64,000 nt of DNA from Spirirestis rafaelensis WJT71-NPBG6 (GTDB lineage Bacteria; Cyanobacteriota; Cyanobacteriia; Cyanobacteriales; Nostocaceae). A model generated the notes under the pieces. The model saw nothing but the letters and a program-made list of their open reading frames with translations. It was not told the DNA's origin and did not search any database. Location: the NCBI GenBank assembly GCA_019359015.1, contig JAHHID010000012.1, forward strand, positions 1 through 64,000, written 5' to 3'. A program made the translations under genes and the position numbers. Positions 10,711-19,040 of this stretch are shown piece after piece; within the stretch, counting starts at the first letter, position 1, and each line of letters opens with the position of its first letter.

Positions 10711-10736
10711 TTAAAATTATAAATAATCGTGAGAAC

Positions 10737-10964
10737 ATGAAACAAACAAAACAGTTCACCGCAATCATTGAACGTGAAGATGATTGGTATGTAGCACTCT
10801 GTCCCGAACTCGATATAGCCAGCCAAGGTACAACTATTGAAGAAGCACGGCATAATCTGATTGAAGCGCTGGAATTATTTTTTGAAACTGCATCTCCTTC
10901 TGAAATTAAGGAACGATTGCATACAGAAGTCTTTGTTACACGTCTTGAGGTGAGTGTTGGGTAA
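10737..10964 (+). CDS. HicB-like antitoxin
   Basis: 75 aa with the HicB signature: a FTAIIEREDDWYVALCPELD strand-loop start and SQGTTIEEARHNLIEAL helix, the partial RNase H-like fold of the HicB family. It lacks a C-terminal HTH or RHH extension, as in short cyanobacterial HicB proteins. The known role of the family is to bind and block the HicA mRNA interferase. The partner hicA overlaps its 3' end (start at 10954 or 10957) but is frameshifted, so this antitoxin is probably a relic or acts on another HicA. Confidence 0.85.
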   Translation: MKQTKQFTAIIEREDDWYVALCPELDIASQGTTIEEARHNLIEALELFFETASPSEIKERLHTEVFVTRLEVSVG

Positions 10965-11182
10965 ACTCCGTGTTCTTTCTGGTCGAGAAGTTTGCAAAAT
11001 TCTAGAACAAAATAGCTTTGTACAGGTACGTCAGCGGGGTAGCCACATGCGGAATGCAATTGCAAACCGAAGACTCAACTGTAACTGTTCCCGTACCTGA
11101 TTACGATGAGCTAAAAACTGGTACTTTACGGTCGATTATTCGCTCCTCAGGACTTCCTCGCACTCTTTTTGAAGTGGAATAA
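10954..11182 (+). pseudogene. Frameshifted HicA-like toxin gene
   Basis: Starting at GTG 10954 or TTG 10957, overlapping hicB, the frame encodes GKLRVLSGREVCKILEQ and RQRGSH, the HicA double-stranded-RNA-binding fold with the catalytic-type GSH motif. After codon CGG (11050-11052) one extra base at about 11053 puts the rest (MQLQTEDSTVTVPVP ... GTLRSIIRSSGLPRTLFE, stop 11180-11182) in the next frame. Removing one base restores a full-length HicA of about 75 residues. The toxin is therefore probably dead, unless the frameshift is a sequencing error. Confidence 0.8.
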
Positions 11183-11194
11183 AAAGTACTAATC

Positions 11195-11434
11195 ATGCAA
11201 AGAGTCACAGTTGAGGAGTTTCAACGAGAACCATTGCAATACCTCAATCAAGTTGAAGCAGGTGAAAGCTTTGTGATTGTCCAAGCGAATAAGCCAATTG
11301 CGGAACTACAACCTATTGTAAATACCAAAAAGCAGTTACGACCATTTGGTTTATGCGCTGGAGAATTTCTCGTACCAGATGATTTTGATGCACCTTTGTC
11401 CGAAGAGATTATCGATTCAACCAACATACATTGA
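11195..11434 (+). CDS. Phd/YefM-like antitoxin (orphan)
   Basis: 79 aa. The N-terminus MQRVTVEEFQREPLQYLNQV plus GESFVIVQANKPIAELQP matches the Phd/YefM antitoxin fold, in which a small beta sheet and helix dimerise on DNA and the C-terminal tail (here DAPLSEEIIDS) blocks a toxin. No Doc, RelE or PIN toxin follows on the same strand; the next gene is convergent. It starts 12 bases after the hicA relic, so it may be co-transcribed with it. Confidence 0.75.
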   Translation: MQRVTVEEFQREPLQYLNQVEAGESFVIVQANKPIAELQPIVNTKKQLRPFGLCAGEFLVPDDFDAPLSEEIIDSTNIH

Positions 11435-11448
11435 AAAGCGATCGCACT

Positions 11449-11832
11449 TTAATATTCATGAATTACAAACACTTGTGCCGAGGAACCTTTTTGATTTTGT
11501 TTTCTGATTCTAATTAATCTGCCTGCTAAAGGTTGAGTATTCTGAATGAGAAACTCGTGTATTTTCTCAGCCTGTCTTTTGTAATCTCGGTCTTCTTTAC
11601 AAATTATAATGCCACTATGCTTTTGACCTTGTTTATGAAGACTAATAAAATCTTCTCTATTGAGAGTAATAACTACTCGCTGCTGTTGATGCGCGAATTG
11701 TAATACATCTTCATCACTAATAGATTGATTTGCTTGTCCCGCATCATAAGATGTCAGCACATCGTAGCCAAGCTGACGTAACTCTTGAACTAAATCTAAA
11801 GGAAAATTCTCATTTGTATAAAACGTAGTCAT
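11449..11832 (-). CDS. DUF5615 family PIN-like protein (putative toxin)
   Basis: 127 aa. The start MTTFYTNENFPLDLVQELRQ and the VLTSYDAGQ and RVVITLNREDF segments are typical of DUF5615, a PIN-like nuclease fold with conserved acidic residues (N/D near 8, D near 30, D at RED). It is paired with the DUF433 gene directly upstream, with one base between stop and start, a very common couple in cyanobacteria regarded as a toxin-antitoxin module. RNase activity is inferred from the fold, not shown. The ATG lies in the overlap zone and suggests translational coupling. Confidence 0.85.
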   Translation of the reverse strand: MTTFYTNENFPLDLVQELRQLGYDVLTSYDAGQANQSISDEDVLQFAHQQQRVVITLNREDFISLHKQGQKHSGIIICKEDRDYKRQAEKIHEFLIQNTQPLAGRLIRIRKQNQKGSSAQVFVIHEY

Positions 11833-11833
11833 G

Positions 11834-12076
11834 TTATGCGTCGTCAGCTATAACTTGGTCTATTTCTTGGGGATTTTGTTTATAATAAGACCAAGCAGCA
11901 TCCAAATCTTCTTTTGTTAATGCTGGATAATTTCTGAATAATTCCTCGTCTGAAGCTTTTTGCTTTTGAAAAGAAACTAAAGTCCAAACAGCAATACGAG
12001 TATCGCGGATGCGTGCGTTACCTCCGCAAATTCCTGGAGTTTTCTGAATTAATTTTTTTTGAGTTGGTTGAGACAT
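11834..12076 (-). CDS. DUF433 family protein (putative antitoxin)
   Basis: 80 aa. The motif TPGICGGNARIRDTRIAVWT followed by an HTH-like helix pair (SDEELFRNYPALTKEDLDAAWSY) is the DUF433 hallmark. It is probably a DNA-binding antitoxin that represses its own operon and neutralises the DUF5615 protein encoded immediately downstream. Confidence 0.88.
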   Translation of the reverse strand: MSQPTQKKLIQKTPGICGGNARIRDTRIAVWTLVSFQKQKASDEELFRNYPALTKEDLDAAWSYYKQNPQEIDQVIADDA

Positions 12077-12161
12077 AAATATCTAGCCTAACTGAAATCA
12101 AGTAAGCACTATATACGCAGTAGAAAGATTGGCTAATATACAAGATCGCATAATAAATTAA

Positions 12162-12187
12162 AAAAGGGATGTCCAAACATCCCTTTT
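12162..12187 (-). terminator. Terminator of the DUF4870 gene
   Basis: AAAAGGGATGT (12162-12172) pairs with ACATCCCTTTT (12177-12187) around a 4-base loop. It has T-runs on both strands and lies 33 bases after the DUF4870 stop. Confidence 0.8.
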
Positions 12188-12219
12188 CTAAAAAGAAACT
12201 ATATCTTTTGTCAGCGCGA

Positions 12220-12594
12220 TTAAAATACTCGAAAAATAAACGGATAACGGAACGGTTCATCAGGCTGACTTAAACAGTGCAATAATGCCATGATCGTCAG
12301 TCCCCAGTGTATTGCAAAGCCTAGTGCAACAACAGGGAAGAATAAAATTCCGCCAATACCAAAGGTAATAAAAGATATAATCGCAATTGGGATTCCAATT
12401 AAAGTTGCCCAGAACCAAACATTGAAGTGAAAATTAATTGATTCTTTGGCGTTGCTTTTAACAACTGGGTCGTCAGAAAGTAAGTTAATGGCAATCGGAA
12501 CCCCAATCGATAATAATCCTGTACTAAAAAAAATCGCTCCATGACACAGAGATGATAGCAATTTACGTTTATCTGAATCGTATGAAACTTGCAT
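12220..12594 (-). CDS. DUF4870 (Tic20-like) membrane protein
   Basis: 124 aa with three or four hydrophobic segments. The conserved features are an N-terminal LLSSLCHGAIFFS, NAKESINFHFN in the first loop and a glycine-rich second half, matching the DUF4870 family distantly related to chloroplast Tic20. Function unknown; probably an inner-membrane protein. The ATG at 12594 directly precedes the conserved start region. Confidence 0.82.
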   Translation of the reverse strand: MQVSYDSDKRKLLSSLCHGAIFFSTGLLSIGVPIAINLLSDDPVVKSNAKESINFHFNVWFWATLIGIPIAIISFITFGIGGILFFPVVALGFAIHWGLTIMALLHCLSQPDEPFRYPFIFRVF

Positions 12595-13011
12595 CCTGGT
12601 CGCTCCTCAAGTTGCTTTCTAACTTTGATTGTAACGGGCATTTAATAGCTTTAGTATTGCTGTTTACCGTACAAGTGCAGCTTTTCCGGCTTTTGCTTGA
12701 GCTAGATGAAGTTTGAGCGCTACTCATCGACTCTACTATGAGGTTTACCGAACCGCCATAGTAGAATAACAGATTCAAAATATCTAGAAGTTTTTAAGGG
12801 CAGACAAAATGCCTGCCCTTTTAGATCATAAAAATTGTGAAGTACCTCAACCACAAGGGTCTAGGTTTCTTGGGCACACATGATGTTTTCAGTGTTATCC
12901 TAGTCTTGCAACTAGCTCCTCAAGCGTGAATTCCGGCACTCCCTGCCGTACAAGAAGTATTATAGCATCGCATTTGGGCTTGTGTTGAAAACATTTACAA
13001 AGGAGTAGACA
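12595..13011. other. Intergenic region with hairpin
   Basis: No gene is seen. An AAGGGCAG/CTGCCCTT hairpin (12796-12820) followed by TTTT on the plus strand could end an unannotated plus-strand transcript; none is recognisable. The last bases carry AAAGGAG, a strong ribosome-binding site for the gene at 13012. Confidence 0.45.
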
Positions 13012-13272
13012 ATGGGTAGATTAAATCCTTTTTCTCTACAAATGCAGATTACCAGCATGTTTGAGCAAGGGCAATCATTTTTTGCCACCACAAAAGTGCA
13101 AGATTGGTTAAAAGAGCGTCAGCACAATCCAGCAGACTACGACATTATTTTTCATAAAAAGCCTGCTCCTCCTGGTTCAAAAGAAGTGATGGTAGTTGAA
13201 ATTGAATTACGTCGCAAAGATGGGCAACCTGTAGACCCGTGGTTGCAAGAACAAGCTAACCTTCATGCTTGA
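13012..13272 (+). CDS. Small conserved-looking hypothetical protein
   Basis: 86 aa, soluble, no signal or membrane helix. Function not recognised. It has a perfect AAAGGAG site at the right spacing, balanced composition and a clean single frame, so it looks real. The middle (DYDIIFHKKPAPPGSKE) followed by an MVVEIELRRKDG strand suggests a small alpha/beta fold. Monocistronic. Confidence 0.7.
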   Translation: MGRLNPFSLQMQITSMFEQGQSFFATTKVQDWLKERQHNPADYDIIFHKKPAPPGSKEVMVVEIELRRKDGQPVDPWLQEQANLHA

Positions 13273-13453
13273 AAAATGTAGGAGAGGCAAAAAGCAATTA
13301 CATTTTCTGCCGTTTTATTGCCGTTGCGTTTCCTAACGCACCTCCTACTAATTATAAAACTTAACTAGAAAAGATATTATTTAACATATAAATTAACTTT
13401 AATTTATATCAAATTGATATATTTGGTCAAATAAAGAGCGCTCTGAATTACAG

Positions 13454-14089
13454 ATGACTCAAATCAACCTCTGGACTTCTGCTGACCACGCTTTACGCTA
13501 TTTAGCACAAGCAGATCAAATACCCCATCGCACTGAAGGGGAAAAAGTACTCCTAGAACAAGTTCCCAAAACAGTCAAGCGCATTCTCGACTTGGGAACT
13601 GGGGATGGTCGCTTACTCGCACTCTTGAAAATTGACCGTCCCCAAGTTGAAGGTGTTGCGGTTGACTTTTCACCCACAATGCTGGAAGCTGTAAAAAAGC
13701 GCTTTGCAAACGATGCAACGGTGGAAGCGATCGCTCACAACTTGGATGAACCGCTGCCAGATTTAGGTAAATTTGATGCAGTAGTTTCCAGCTTTGCCAT
13801 TCACCACCTCACAGACGATCGCAAACATTCTCTCTACACAGAAATTTATCAGATGCTGGAACCGGGTGGTATTTTCTGCAACTTAGAACATGTTTCTTCG
13901 TCAACACCAGCATTGCACGAATATTTTTTAAAAGCGATTGGTAGAACTTTGGAACAAGACGATCCATCAAATAAACTTTTAGATGTAGAAACACAACTGC
14001 GTTGGTTGCGAGAAATCGGCTTAAGTAACGTGGATTGTTACTGGAAGTGGCTAGAACTTGCACTGATGATTGGGTTAAAACCGAACTAA
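13454..14089 (+). CDS. Class I SAM-dependent methyltransferase
   Basis: 211 aa. The Rossmann motif I is ILDLGTGDGRLLALL (about 41-55), the acidic residue of motif II is in GVAVDFSPTMLEAV, and FDAVVSSFAIHHL is the post-II segment typical of the Methyltransf_11/25 groups. Substrate not predictable. The ABC exporter gene starts 19 bases later, so the two form an operon; a modified secreted small molecule is one possible link, by inference only. Confidence 0.85.
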   Translation: MTQINLWTSADHALRYLAQADQIPHRTEGEKVLLEQVPKTVKRILDLGTGDGRLLALLKIDRPQVEGVAVDFSPTMLEAVKKRFANDATVEAIAHNLDEPLPDLGKFDAVVSSFAIHHLTDDRKHSLYTEIYQMLEPGGIFCNLEHVSSSTPALHEYFLKAIGRTLEQDDPSNKLLDVETQLRWLREIGLSNVDCYWKWLELALMIGLKPN

Positions 14090-14108
14090 CAGCATTGCGG
14101 TATTGTGG

Positions 14109-15731
14109 ATGAATTTAATCTGGCTTTTGTTGCGTGCTTCCTCATTGCAGGTAGCGATCGCTATTTTAACTGGTTTAGTCAGCGGTGGAACCACCGCCCG
14201 ACTGATAGCATTAATTAACAGTGCTGTTAGTGGCAATTTTACATCTAACTTAGTGTGGTACTTCGCAGCACTAGCATTTGTAGTTATCATCAACAGCATC
14301 ATTTGCCAAGTATTATTAATCAATCTTTCCCAAGACGCTGTTTATCGCTTGCGGTTGCGTTTGAGTCAAGGGGTTTTGTCTTCTCCCCTGCGACATTTAG
14401 AACAACTCGGTGCAAATCGTCTGATGACAACCCTCACCGAAGATGTAGCCACATTATCCACCACAGTTTACGCAATTCCCTTTATTTGCGTTGACATTGC
14501 AATTATTGCTGGTTGCTTGCTGTACCTCGGTTCGCTCTCTATCGCGGTGTTTGCCTTTACAATCGGCTTTATCATGGTGGCACTGGGCACTATTCAACTG
14601 CTTATTAATAGAGCGCAACATTTTCTCACCTTAGCCAGAGAAGACCAAGACCGCTTATTTAAGCATTTTAGCACCATCATTGATGGTATCAAAGAACTCA
14701 AACTACACGCCGCCCGCCGTCAAGACTTTTTTTCTCAGGAATTGCAAAAAAGCGCAGCTACATCCCGCGATCATAATGCTACAGCGTTGATTACATTTTC
14801 TATTGGTAGCAACTGGTCAAATCTGCTATTTTTTATTCTTATTGGCTTATTGATATTTGCTTTGCCGCAACTGATAGCAATTGAGCCATCTGTATTATCG
14901 GGATATATACTAACCTTCACTTACCTGATGCTACCCATGCAAAGCATCTTAGACAAACTTCAGCAACTGTCTAGAGCAAGCGTAGCACTGCAAAAAATAG
15001 AGAGAATGGGGTTAACATTAGCCGCACAAAAAGAAGACACAGGAAACCTACGTGCCGAAGCAGCAACATTTTCAGCATTGGTAGACTTACAACAAGTTAC
15101 CCATGCTTACCCAGGTGAAGCAGAAGACAGCAATTTCATTTTAGGTCCACTAGATTTGACTTTTTATCCCGGTCAACTAGTATTTATTGTCGGTGGTAAT
15201 GGTAGCGGGAAATCCACCTTGGCGAAACTGATTACAGGATTGTACATTCCCGAATCAGGGGAAATTCGGCTAGAAGGTAAGGTGATAACTGATGAAAATC
15301 GCGAGTGGTATCGGCAACATTTTTCTGTAGTTTTTTCTGATTTCTATTTATTTGACCGCATTTTAGGTATTAGTAATATTGATTTTGATAAACAAGCGCG
15401 AGAATATTTGCAGCAGTTGCAATTGGATCGCAAAGTTAAGATTGAAAACGGCAAATTATCGACTACAGCATTATCCCAAGGACAGCGAAAACGCCTTGCA
15501 TTATTAACTGCATATTTAGAAAATCGCTCGATTTATTTGTTTGATGAATGGGCTTCAGATCAAGACCCTGTTTTTCGCGATATATTCTATAAAGAAATAC
15601 TACTAAATCTCAAGCGACAAGGTAAAACAGTGTTAGTTATCAGCCACGATGACCACTATTTTCATTTAGCAGATAGAGTAATTAAGTTAGATTACGGCAA
15701 AGTTGAGTATGACAAATACATAGGAGATTGA
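14109..15731 (+). CDS. Cyclic-peptide-export-type ABC transporter (fused TM and ATPase)
   Basis: About 540 aa. Six hydrophobic helices fill residues 1-300. The ATPase half has Walker A GGNGSGKST, the signature LSQGQRKRLALL, Walker B IYLFDEW and switch SHDDHYF. The glutamate after Walker B is followed by WASDQDP rather than the common ATSALD, typical of the PvdE/SyrD-like half-transporters annotated as cyclic peptide exporters. It works as a homodimer in the plasma membrane. The ATG at 14109 is preferred over an in-frame TTG six bases earlier. No peptide synthetase is nearby, so the cargo is unknown. Confidence 0.88.
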   Translation: MNLIWLLLRASSLQVAIAILTGLVSGGTTARLIALINSAVSGNFTSNLVWYFAALAFVVIINSIICQVLLINLSQDAVYRLRLRLSQGVLSSPLRHLEQLGANRLMTTLTEDVATLSTTVYAIPFICVDIAIIAGCLLYLGSLSIAVFAFTIGFIMVALGTIQLLINRAQHFLTLAREDQDRLFKHFSTIIDGIKELKLHAARRQDFFSQELQKSAATSRDHNATALITFSIGSNWSNLLFFILIGLLIFALPQLIAIEPSVLSGYILTFTYLMLPMQSILDKLQQLSRASVALQKIERMGLTLAAQKEDTGNLRAEAATFSALVDLQQVTHAYPGEAEDSNFILGPLDLTFYPGQLVFIVGGNGSGKSTLAKLITGLYIPESGEIRLEGKVITDENREWYRQHFSVVFSDFYLFDRILGISNIDFDKQAREYLQQLQLDRKVKIENGKLSTTALSQGQRKRLALLTAYLENRSIYLFDEWASDQDPVFRDIFYKEILLNLKRQGKTVLVISHDDHYFHLADRVIKLDYGKVEYDKYIGD

Positions 15732-15854
15732 AACGCAGAGAGACGCAAAGGTAAGCGCAAAGGTACGCGGAGTTTTCGTCATAAATTCATGACGAAAATT
15801 TATCATGAAAACTCTGCGTCACTCTGCGCTTACCTCTGCACTCCTCTGCGTTTC
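15730..15854. repeat. Long imperfect palindrome (AACGCAGAG repeat family)
   Basis: GAAACGCAGAG at 15730-15740 pairs with CTCTGCGTTTC at 15844-15854, with many further matches inside (GTAAGCGCA with TGCGCTTAC) and a CGTCAT/ATGACG core hairpin near 15777-15794. This is a dispersed cyanobacterial repeat, possibly a miniature element. A related sequence lies in frame inside the TPR-CHAT gene near 21112-21158. Confidence 0.7.
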
Positions 15855-15926
15855 AAAACACTACGGACTTATGCGAAGCTGTACTTAAAGTTACAAGTCT
15901 TGCTGGGCAACGCACTCTTCACATTG

Positions 15927-16451
15927 CTAGATTTCAACAACTGCATTTAAGGAAGGTAGGAACGGCAAATCAGTAATCCCCGGATCGTATCCTAGCTGGC
16001 TAAGTAAAGTACTTAATTGTCCTCGATGGTGAGTTTGATGATTAAACATATGCGTCACCAAAATCCAAGCGGGTAAAATGCGCGTTTTTCCGTCTACACC
16101 GCTGGTGTATTTGAATGGTTGATTTAACCACTCAGAAGAAAGGCTTTTTGACCATTCTATAATTTGTGTATCAGTAAGTTCTCGTTGTTGGCGAAGTTCA
16201 CCAAAATCTGCATATAACTCCTGTGCGATTTTAGCGGCAAAAGGTTTCTCGATGAAACGTCCCATCCAAGCGCGATCGCCAAAAAGCAGATGATTTAAAG
16301 TTCCATGTATCGATTTGAAAAATGCTCCTAAATCTTCTCTTCTCTTCTCGTCAGGAATTTCTGCACAGATGGTATAAAGCTTTTGATTCATCCAAGAGTT
16401 ATACTCTGCCATCGTTTGGTAGTAAGTGCGATCGCACATAATTCTCATCAA
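15927..16451 (-). CDS. DinB family protein
   Basis: 174 aa. Histidines expected to bind metal in the DinB/YfiT four-helix fold are visible: one in SIHGTLNHLL (about 51) and two in HMFNHQTHHRGQ (about 138-143). DinB-like proteins are putative metal-dependent enzymes, some being thiol transferases; the name does not imply DNA polymerase IV. The annotated N-terminus MMRIMCDRTYY offers several ATGs; the true start may be a few codons later. Confidence 0.88.
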   Translation of the reverse strand: MMRIMCDRTYYQTMAEYNSWMNQKLYTICAEIPDEKRREDLGAFFKSIHGTLNHLLFGDRAWMGRFIEKPFAAKIAQELYADFGELRQQRELTDTQIIEWSKSLSSEWLNQPFKYTSGVDGKTRILPAWILVTHMFNHQTHHRGQLSTLLSQLGYDPGITDLPFLPSLNAVVEI

Positions 16452-16497
16452 TACCCAATTCCGTTTGATTTTATCGTAAAAATAAACCCTGCTTTTC

Positions 16498-17148
16498 TCA
16501 AAACTCGTAATTGCTGATGATTTCTGATTCAGTTTCCGCAGCTTTTATCCATTCCTGTATTGCTGGTAGTGACAAAATTGCCTTAACATAATCCTGTGAA
16601 ATAGCATCTAATTGCACATCATAAGTTACAAATCGCAAGGCTAGCGGGGCAAACATAGCATCAGCAATGCTAAAATCGCCAAACAACATATTGCCATTAG
16701 CCCCAAATTTTTGACGACATTCTCGCCAAATATCAGTAACACGGTCAATATCTTTTTGTACACCCAATGCCATACCTTTACCAGGGTGTCTAGCACGGCA
16801 ATTCATAGGCATATTCTGACGCAAATTTTGAAAACCTGAGTGCATTTCCGCGCTGATAGAACGAGCGAAAGCTTTTGCAGCTTTATTTTTCGACCACCAA
16901 TGCATATGAGGGAATTCTTCAGCTAGGTATTCGCAAATAGCGAGAGAGTCCCACACAGTTTGAGTATCGTGCAGCAGCACAGGTACTTTTCCAGAGGGAG
17001 AATATTGCCGAATTTTGGATGAGAATTCTTGACTATCGAGAGGAATGCAAATTTCCTGGAATTGTAAACCGAATTGTTTCATCGCTAGCCAAGGACGCAG
17101 TGACCAGGATGAATAATTTTTACTGCCAATTACAAGAGTTAATGTCAT
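16498..17148 (-). CDS. Glutathione S-transferase family protein
   Basis: 216 aa from the ATG at 17148, preferred over an in-frame start at 17175 because it has AGGAA just upstream and begins at the conserved MTLTLVIGSKNYSSWSLRPW. The thioredoxin-like N-terminal domain includes SPSGKVPVLLHD and the glutathione-binding WDSLAICEYLAE; the C-terminal half is helical (about 90-210). It probably conjugates or isomerises small electrophiles using glutathione. It is preceded by a 97-aa gene with only four bases between them, so it is the second gene of an operon divergent from a LysR regulator. Confidence 0.88.
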   Translation of the reverse strand: MTLTLVIGSKNYSSWSLRPWLAMKQFGLQFQEICIPLDSQEFSSKIRQYSPSGKVPVLLHDTQTVWDSLAICEYLAEEFPHMHWWSKNKAAKAFARSISAEMHSGFQNLRQNMPMNCRARHPGKGMALGVQKDIDRVTDIWRECRQKFGANGNMLFGDFSIADAMFAPLALRFVTYDVQLDAISQDYVKAILSLPAIQEWIKAAETESEIISNYEF

Positions 17149-17152
17149 ATCT

Positions 17153-17446
17153 TTAGTTCCTGTAACGTTGTTCAATCCACATAGATATATCAGCTTCTGA
17201 GCCAGAAGAGAAAGATTTACCCGTTACAGGATCGTAAGCTTTCCAGTAGATATTCCCGTGGCGATCGCTTTTTTGCCAAACTTGTATTTCTTTATTATCA
17301 TCTAATAGCCACATAACGAACTTTTGCCAACCTTTTTTAACTACTGCAAATAAGTATGAATTATTTTTATAATTTGCTAGCTTTACTTTTTGCCCAATAG
17401 TTGTTACCGCGTCTTCTGATTCCAGACACCTAATGTTATTACTCAT
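17153..17446 (-). CDS. Hypothetical protein upstream of GST
   Basis: 97 aa, soluble, not recognised. It is rich in aromatic residues (WQKFVMWLLDD, WQKSDRHGNIYWKAYDP). HGNIYWKAYDPVTG resembles a small beta-sheet domain that binds a ligand or nucleic acid, but I cannot name a family. It is the first gene of the unit with the GST and faces the LysR gene across a palindromic site. Confidence 0.65.
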   Translation of the reverse strand: MSNNIRCLESEDAVTTIGQKVKLANYKNNSYLFAVVKKGWQKFVMWLLDDNKEIQVWQKSDRHGNIYWKAYDPVTGKSFSSGSEADISMWIEQRYRN

Positions 17447-17524
17447 AGCAGCATACCTGGCAGTTAATTAGTAATTAACACTGTAGCAACGCCCAAGCTA
17501 GTAATCAAATCATGGCGTGTATAG

Positions 17525-17549
17525 TATCTATAAACAAGATTTATAGATA
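17525..17549. promoter_or_regulatory. Perfect palindrome, candidate LysR operator
   Basis: TATCTATAAA (17525-17534) and TTTATAGATA (17540-17549) form a perfect 10-base inverted repeat with a 5-base spacer. It lies midway between the divergent start codons at 17446 (minus) and 17616 (plus). LysR-type regulators usually bind imperfect T-N11-A palindromes in such divergent promoters, so this is a likely autoregulatory and target-operon site. Confidence 0.6.
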
Positions 17550-17615
17550 TTAGAAAAACACTGGTACAATATTTTGCGATAATCAAATCAATATCTGCAA
17601 TCCAATAACTTGCCA

Positions 17616-18512
17616 ATGAAAATCTCCCAACTTAGGGCTGTAATTGCAGTGGCAGCTCGTGGCAACTTTAGTGAAGCGGCTTTAGAATTACAGCTTTCTC
17701 AGCCAGCAATTAGTCATGCTATAGCTACCTTAGAAGAAGAACTGGGGATGCCTTTATTTGCTAGAGGTCGTCATGGTGCGGTGCTAACACCCGCAGGAGA
17801 ACTCATTCTCTATCATGCCCGACAAGCGGTGGAACATCTAGAAATGATGCAACGGGAAGCAAACTTGCATAAAGGTTTACATGGTGGTCATGTGCGAATT
17901 GCTGCTTTTCGCAGCGTTGCTACTCATTTACTACCAAAAGCGATCGCTCAGTTTCACTTTTCATTCCCAGAAGTCGCTGTAACCATCATAGAGTGTCCTG
18001 CCTTCGTTGATGTAGAAAATTCTTTACGTGAAGGACGCGCTGATATCGGTATTACCTGTTTACCAACTACTGATGAATTCGAGGTATGGGAAATACTGCG
18101 GGATGAGTATATAGCTTTACTACCACCAAATTCTACAATTGCCGGAAAGCAAATTAGTTGGGAAGACTTAGCAGCTTATTCACCAGTCATGATTCCCACC
18201 ACACCCTGTGGACGCATTCTTCACAACCACTTGAAGACAGTAGAATTCTCGATGAATACAACTACCGATATTCAAGAAGATTCTACTATTGTTAGTATGG
18301 TCAATCAAGGACTCAGAGCAGCTATTCTCCCTCGTTTAGCAGCTGTGCCAATTCCTCAACAGGTGCAAGTATACACTTTACCAGTACCCTTAGAGAGAGT
18401 AATGGGAGTAGCAATTTTATCTAATGCTCTTCATGTTCCTGCTGTGTTCACATTTCTAGAAATGCTGAAGAAATTTGACTTTCAGAGTTTGGCTAAATCC
18501 ACTTGTTCATGA
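17616..18512 (+). CDS. LysR family transcriptional regulator
   Basis: 298 aa from the ATG at 17616 (an in-frame TTG six bases earlier is less likely). The N-terminal winged HTH reads LRAVIAVAARGNFSEAALEL then SQPAISHAIATLEEELG, the classic LysR helix pair. Residues 90-295 form the periplasmic-binding-like effector domain. The effector is unknown. It is divergent from the 97-aa/GST operon with a palindrome in between, so the GST operon is its most likely target, together with its own promoter. Confidence 0.93.
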   Translation: MKISQLRAVIAVAARGNFSEAALELQLSQPAISHAIATLEEELGMPLFARGRHGAVLTPAGELILYHARQAVEHLEMMQREANLHKGLHGGHVRIAAFRSVATHLLPKAIAQFHFSFPEVAVTIIECPAFVDVENSLREGRADIGITCLPTTDEFEVWEILRDEYIALLPPNSTIAGKQISWEDLAAYSPVMIPTTPCGRILHNHLKTVEFSMNTTTDIQEDSTIVSMVNQGLRAAILPRLAAVPIPQQVQVYTLPVPLERVMGVAILSNALHVPAVFTFLEMLKKFDFQSLAKSTCS

Positions 18513-18606
18513 CTTGTTAAGTAGTGAACATTATTAAATATTAAATGACGAAGTATATTTAGTTTAATTAAGTCTACTTCCCAGCATTTGAAGATAGCAT
18601 TCGCTT

Positions 18607-19029
18607 ATGGCGTACCGAATTGTTTCACAATTGACCGAAAATCAAATCTCGGAACTGCTGGATTTATATAAAAACGAATTTTGGAGCAACAAACGTACAC
18701 ATCAAGACGTAGTGCAGATGCTTGCAGCATCAGACATTATTATCGGGTTAGTTGATGATAATGAAAAATTAATTGGTTTTACTCGCCTTCTCACTGATTT
18801 TGTTTATCGGGCAATTATTTTCGATGTTATTATTAAGCCGACCCATCGAAATATGAAACTTAGCTCTAAGTTGATGGACGCAGTTGTCAATCATCCGCAG
18901 TTAAAATCAATAGATTGGATTGCCCTTTGCTGTTTGCCAGAAATGGTTCCATATTATGAGCGCTGGGGCTTTACATCTAAATTTAGTAAAATCCAGTTGA
19001 TGTTCCGAATAAATGAATCAATCAAATAA
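18607..19029 (+). CDS. GNAT family N-acetyltransferase
   Basis: 140 aa. The central strand IGFTRLLTDFVYRAIIFDVII, followed by the acetyl-CoA-binding area HRNMKLSSKLMDAV (an atypical version of RxxGxG) and YERWGFTS near the end, fit the GNAT fold. It transfers an acetyl group to an unknown amine. The P-loop is weakly conserved, which leaves catalysis uncertain. The cupin gene begins 12 bases downstream, so both are probably one transcript. Confidence 0.8.
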   Translation: MAYRIVSQLTENQISELLDLYKNEFWSNKRTHQDVVQMLAASDIIIGLVDDNEKLIGFTRLLTDFVYRAIIFDVIIKPTHRNMKLSSKLMDAVVNHPQLKSIDWIALCCLPEMVPYYERWGFTSKFSKIQLMFRINESIK

Positions 19030-19040
19030 GGAAATTGCAA

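Noticed and set aside
12840-13000. Possible structured RNA or tRNA-like sequence upstream of 13012
   Set aside because: No cloverleaf or known riboswitch core could be made out; only a plain hairpin is supported.
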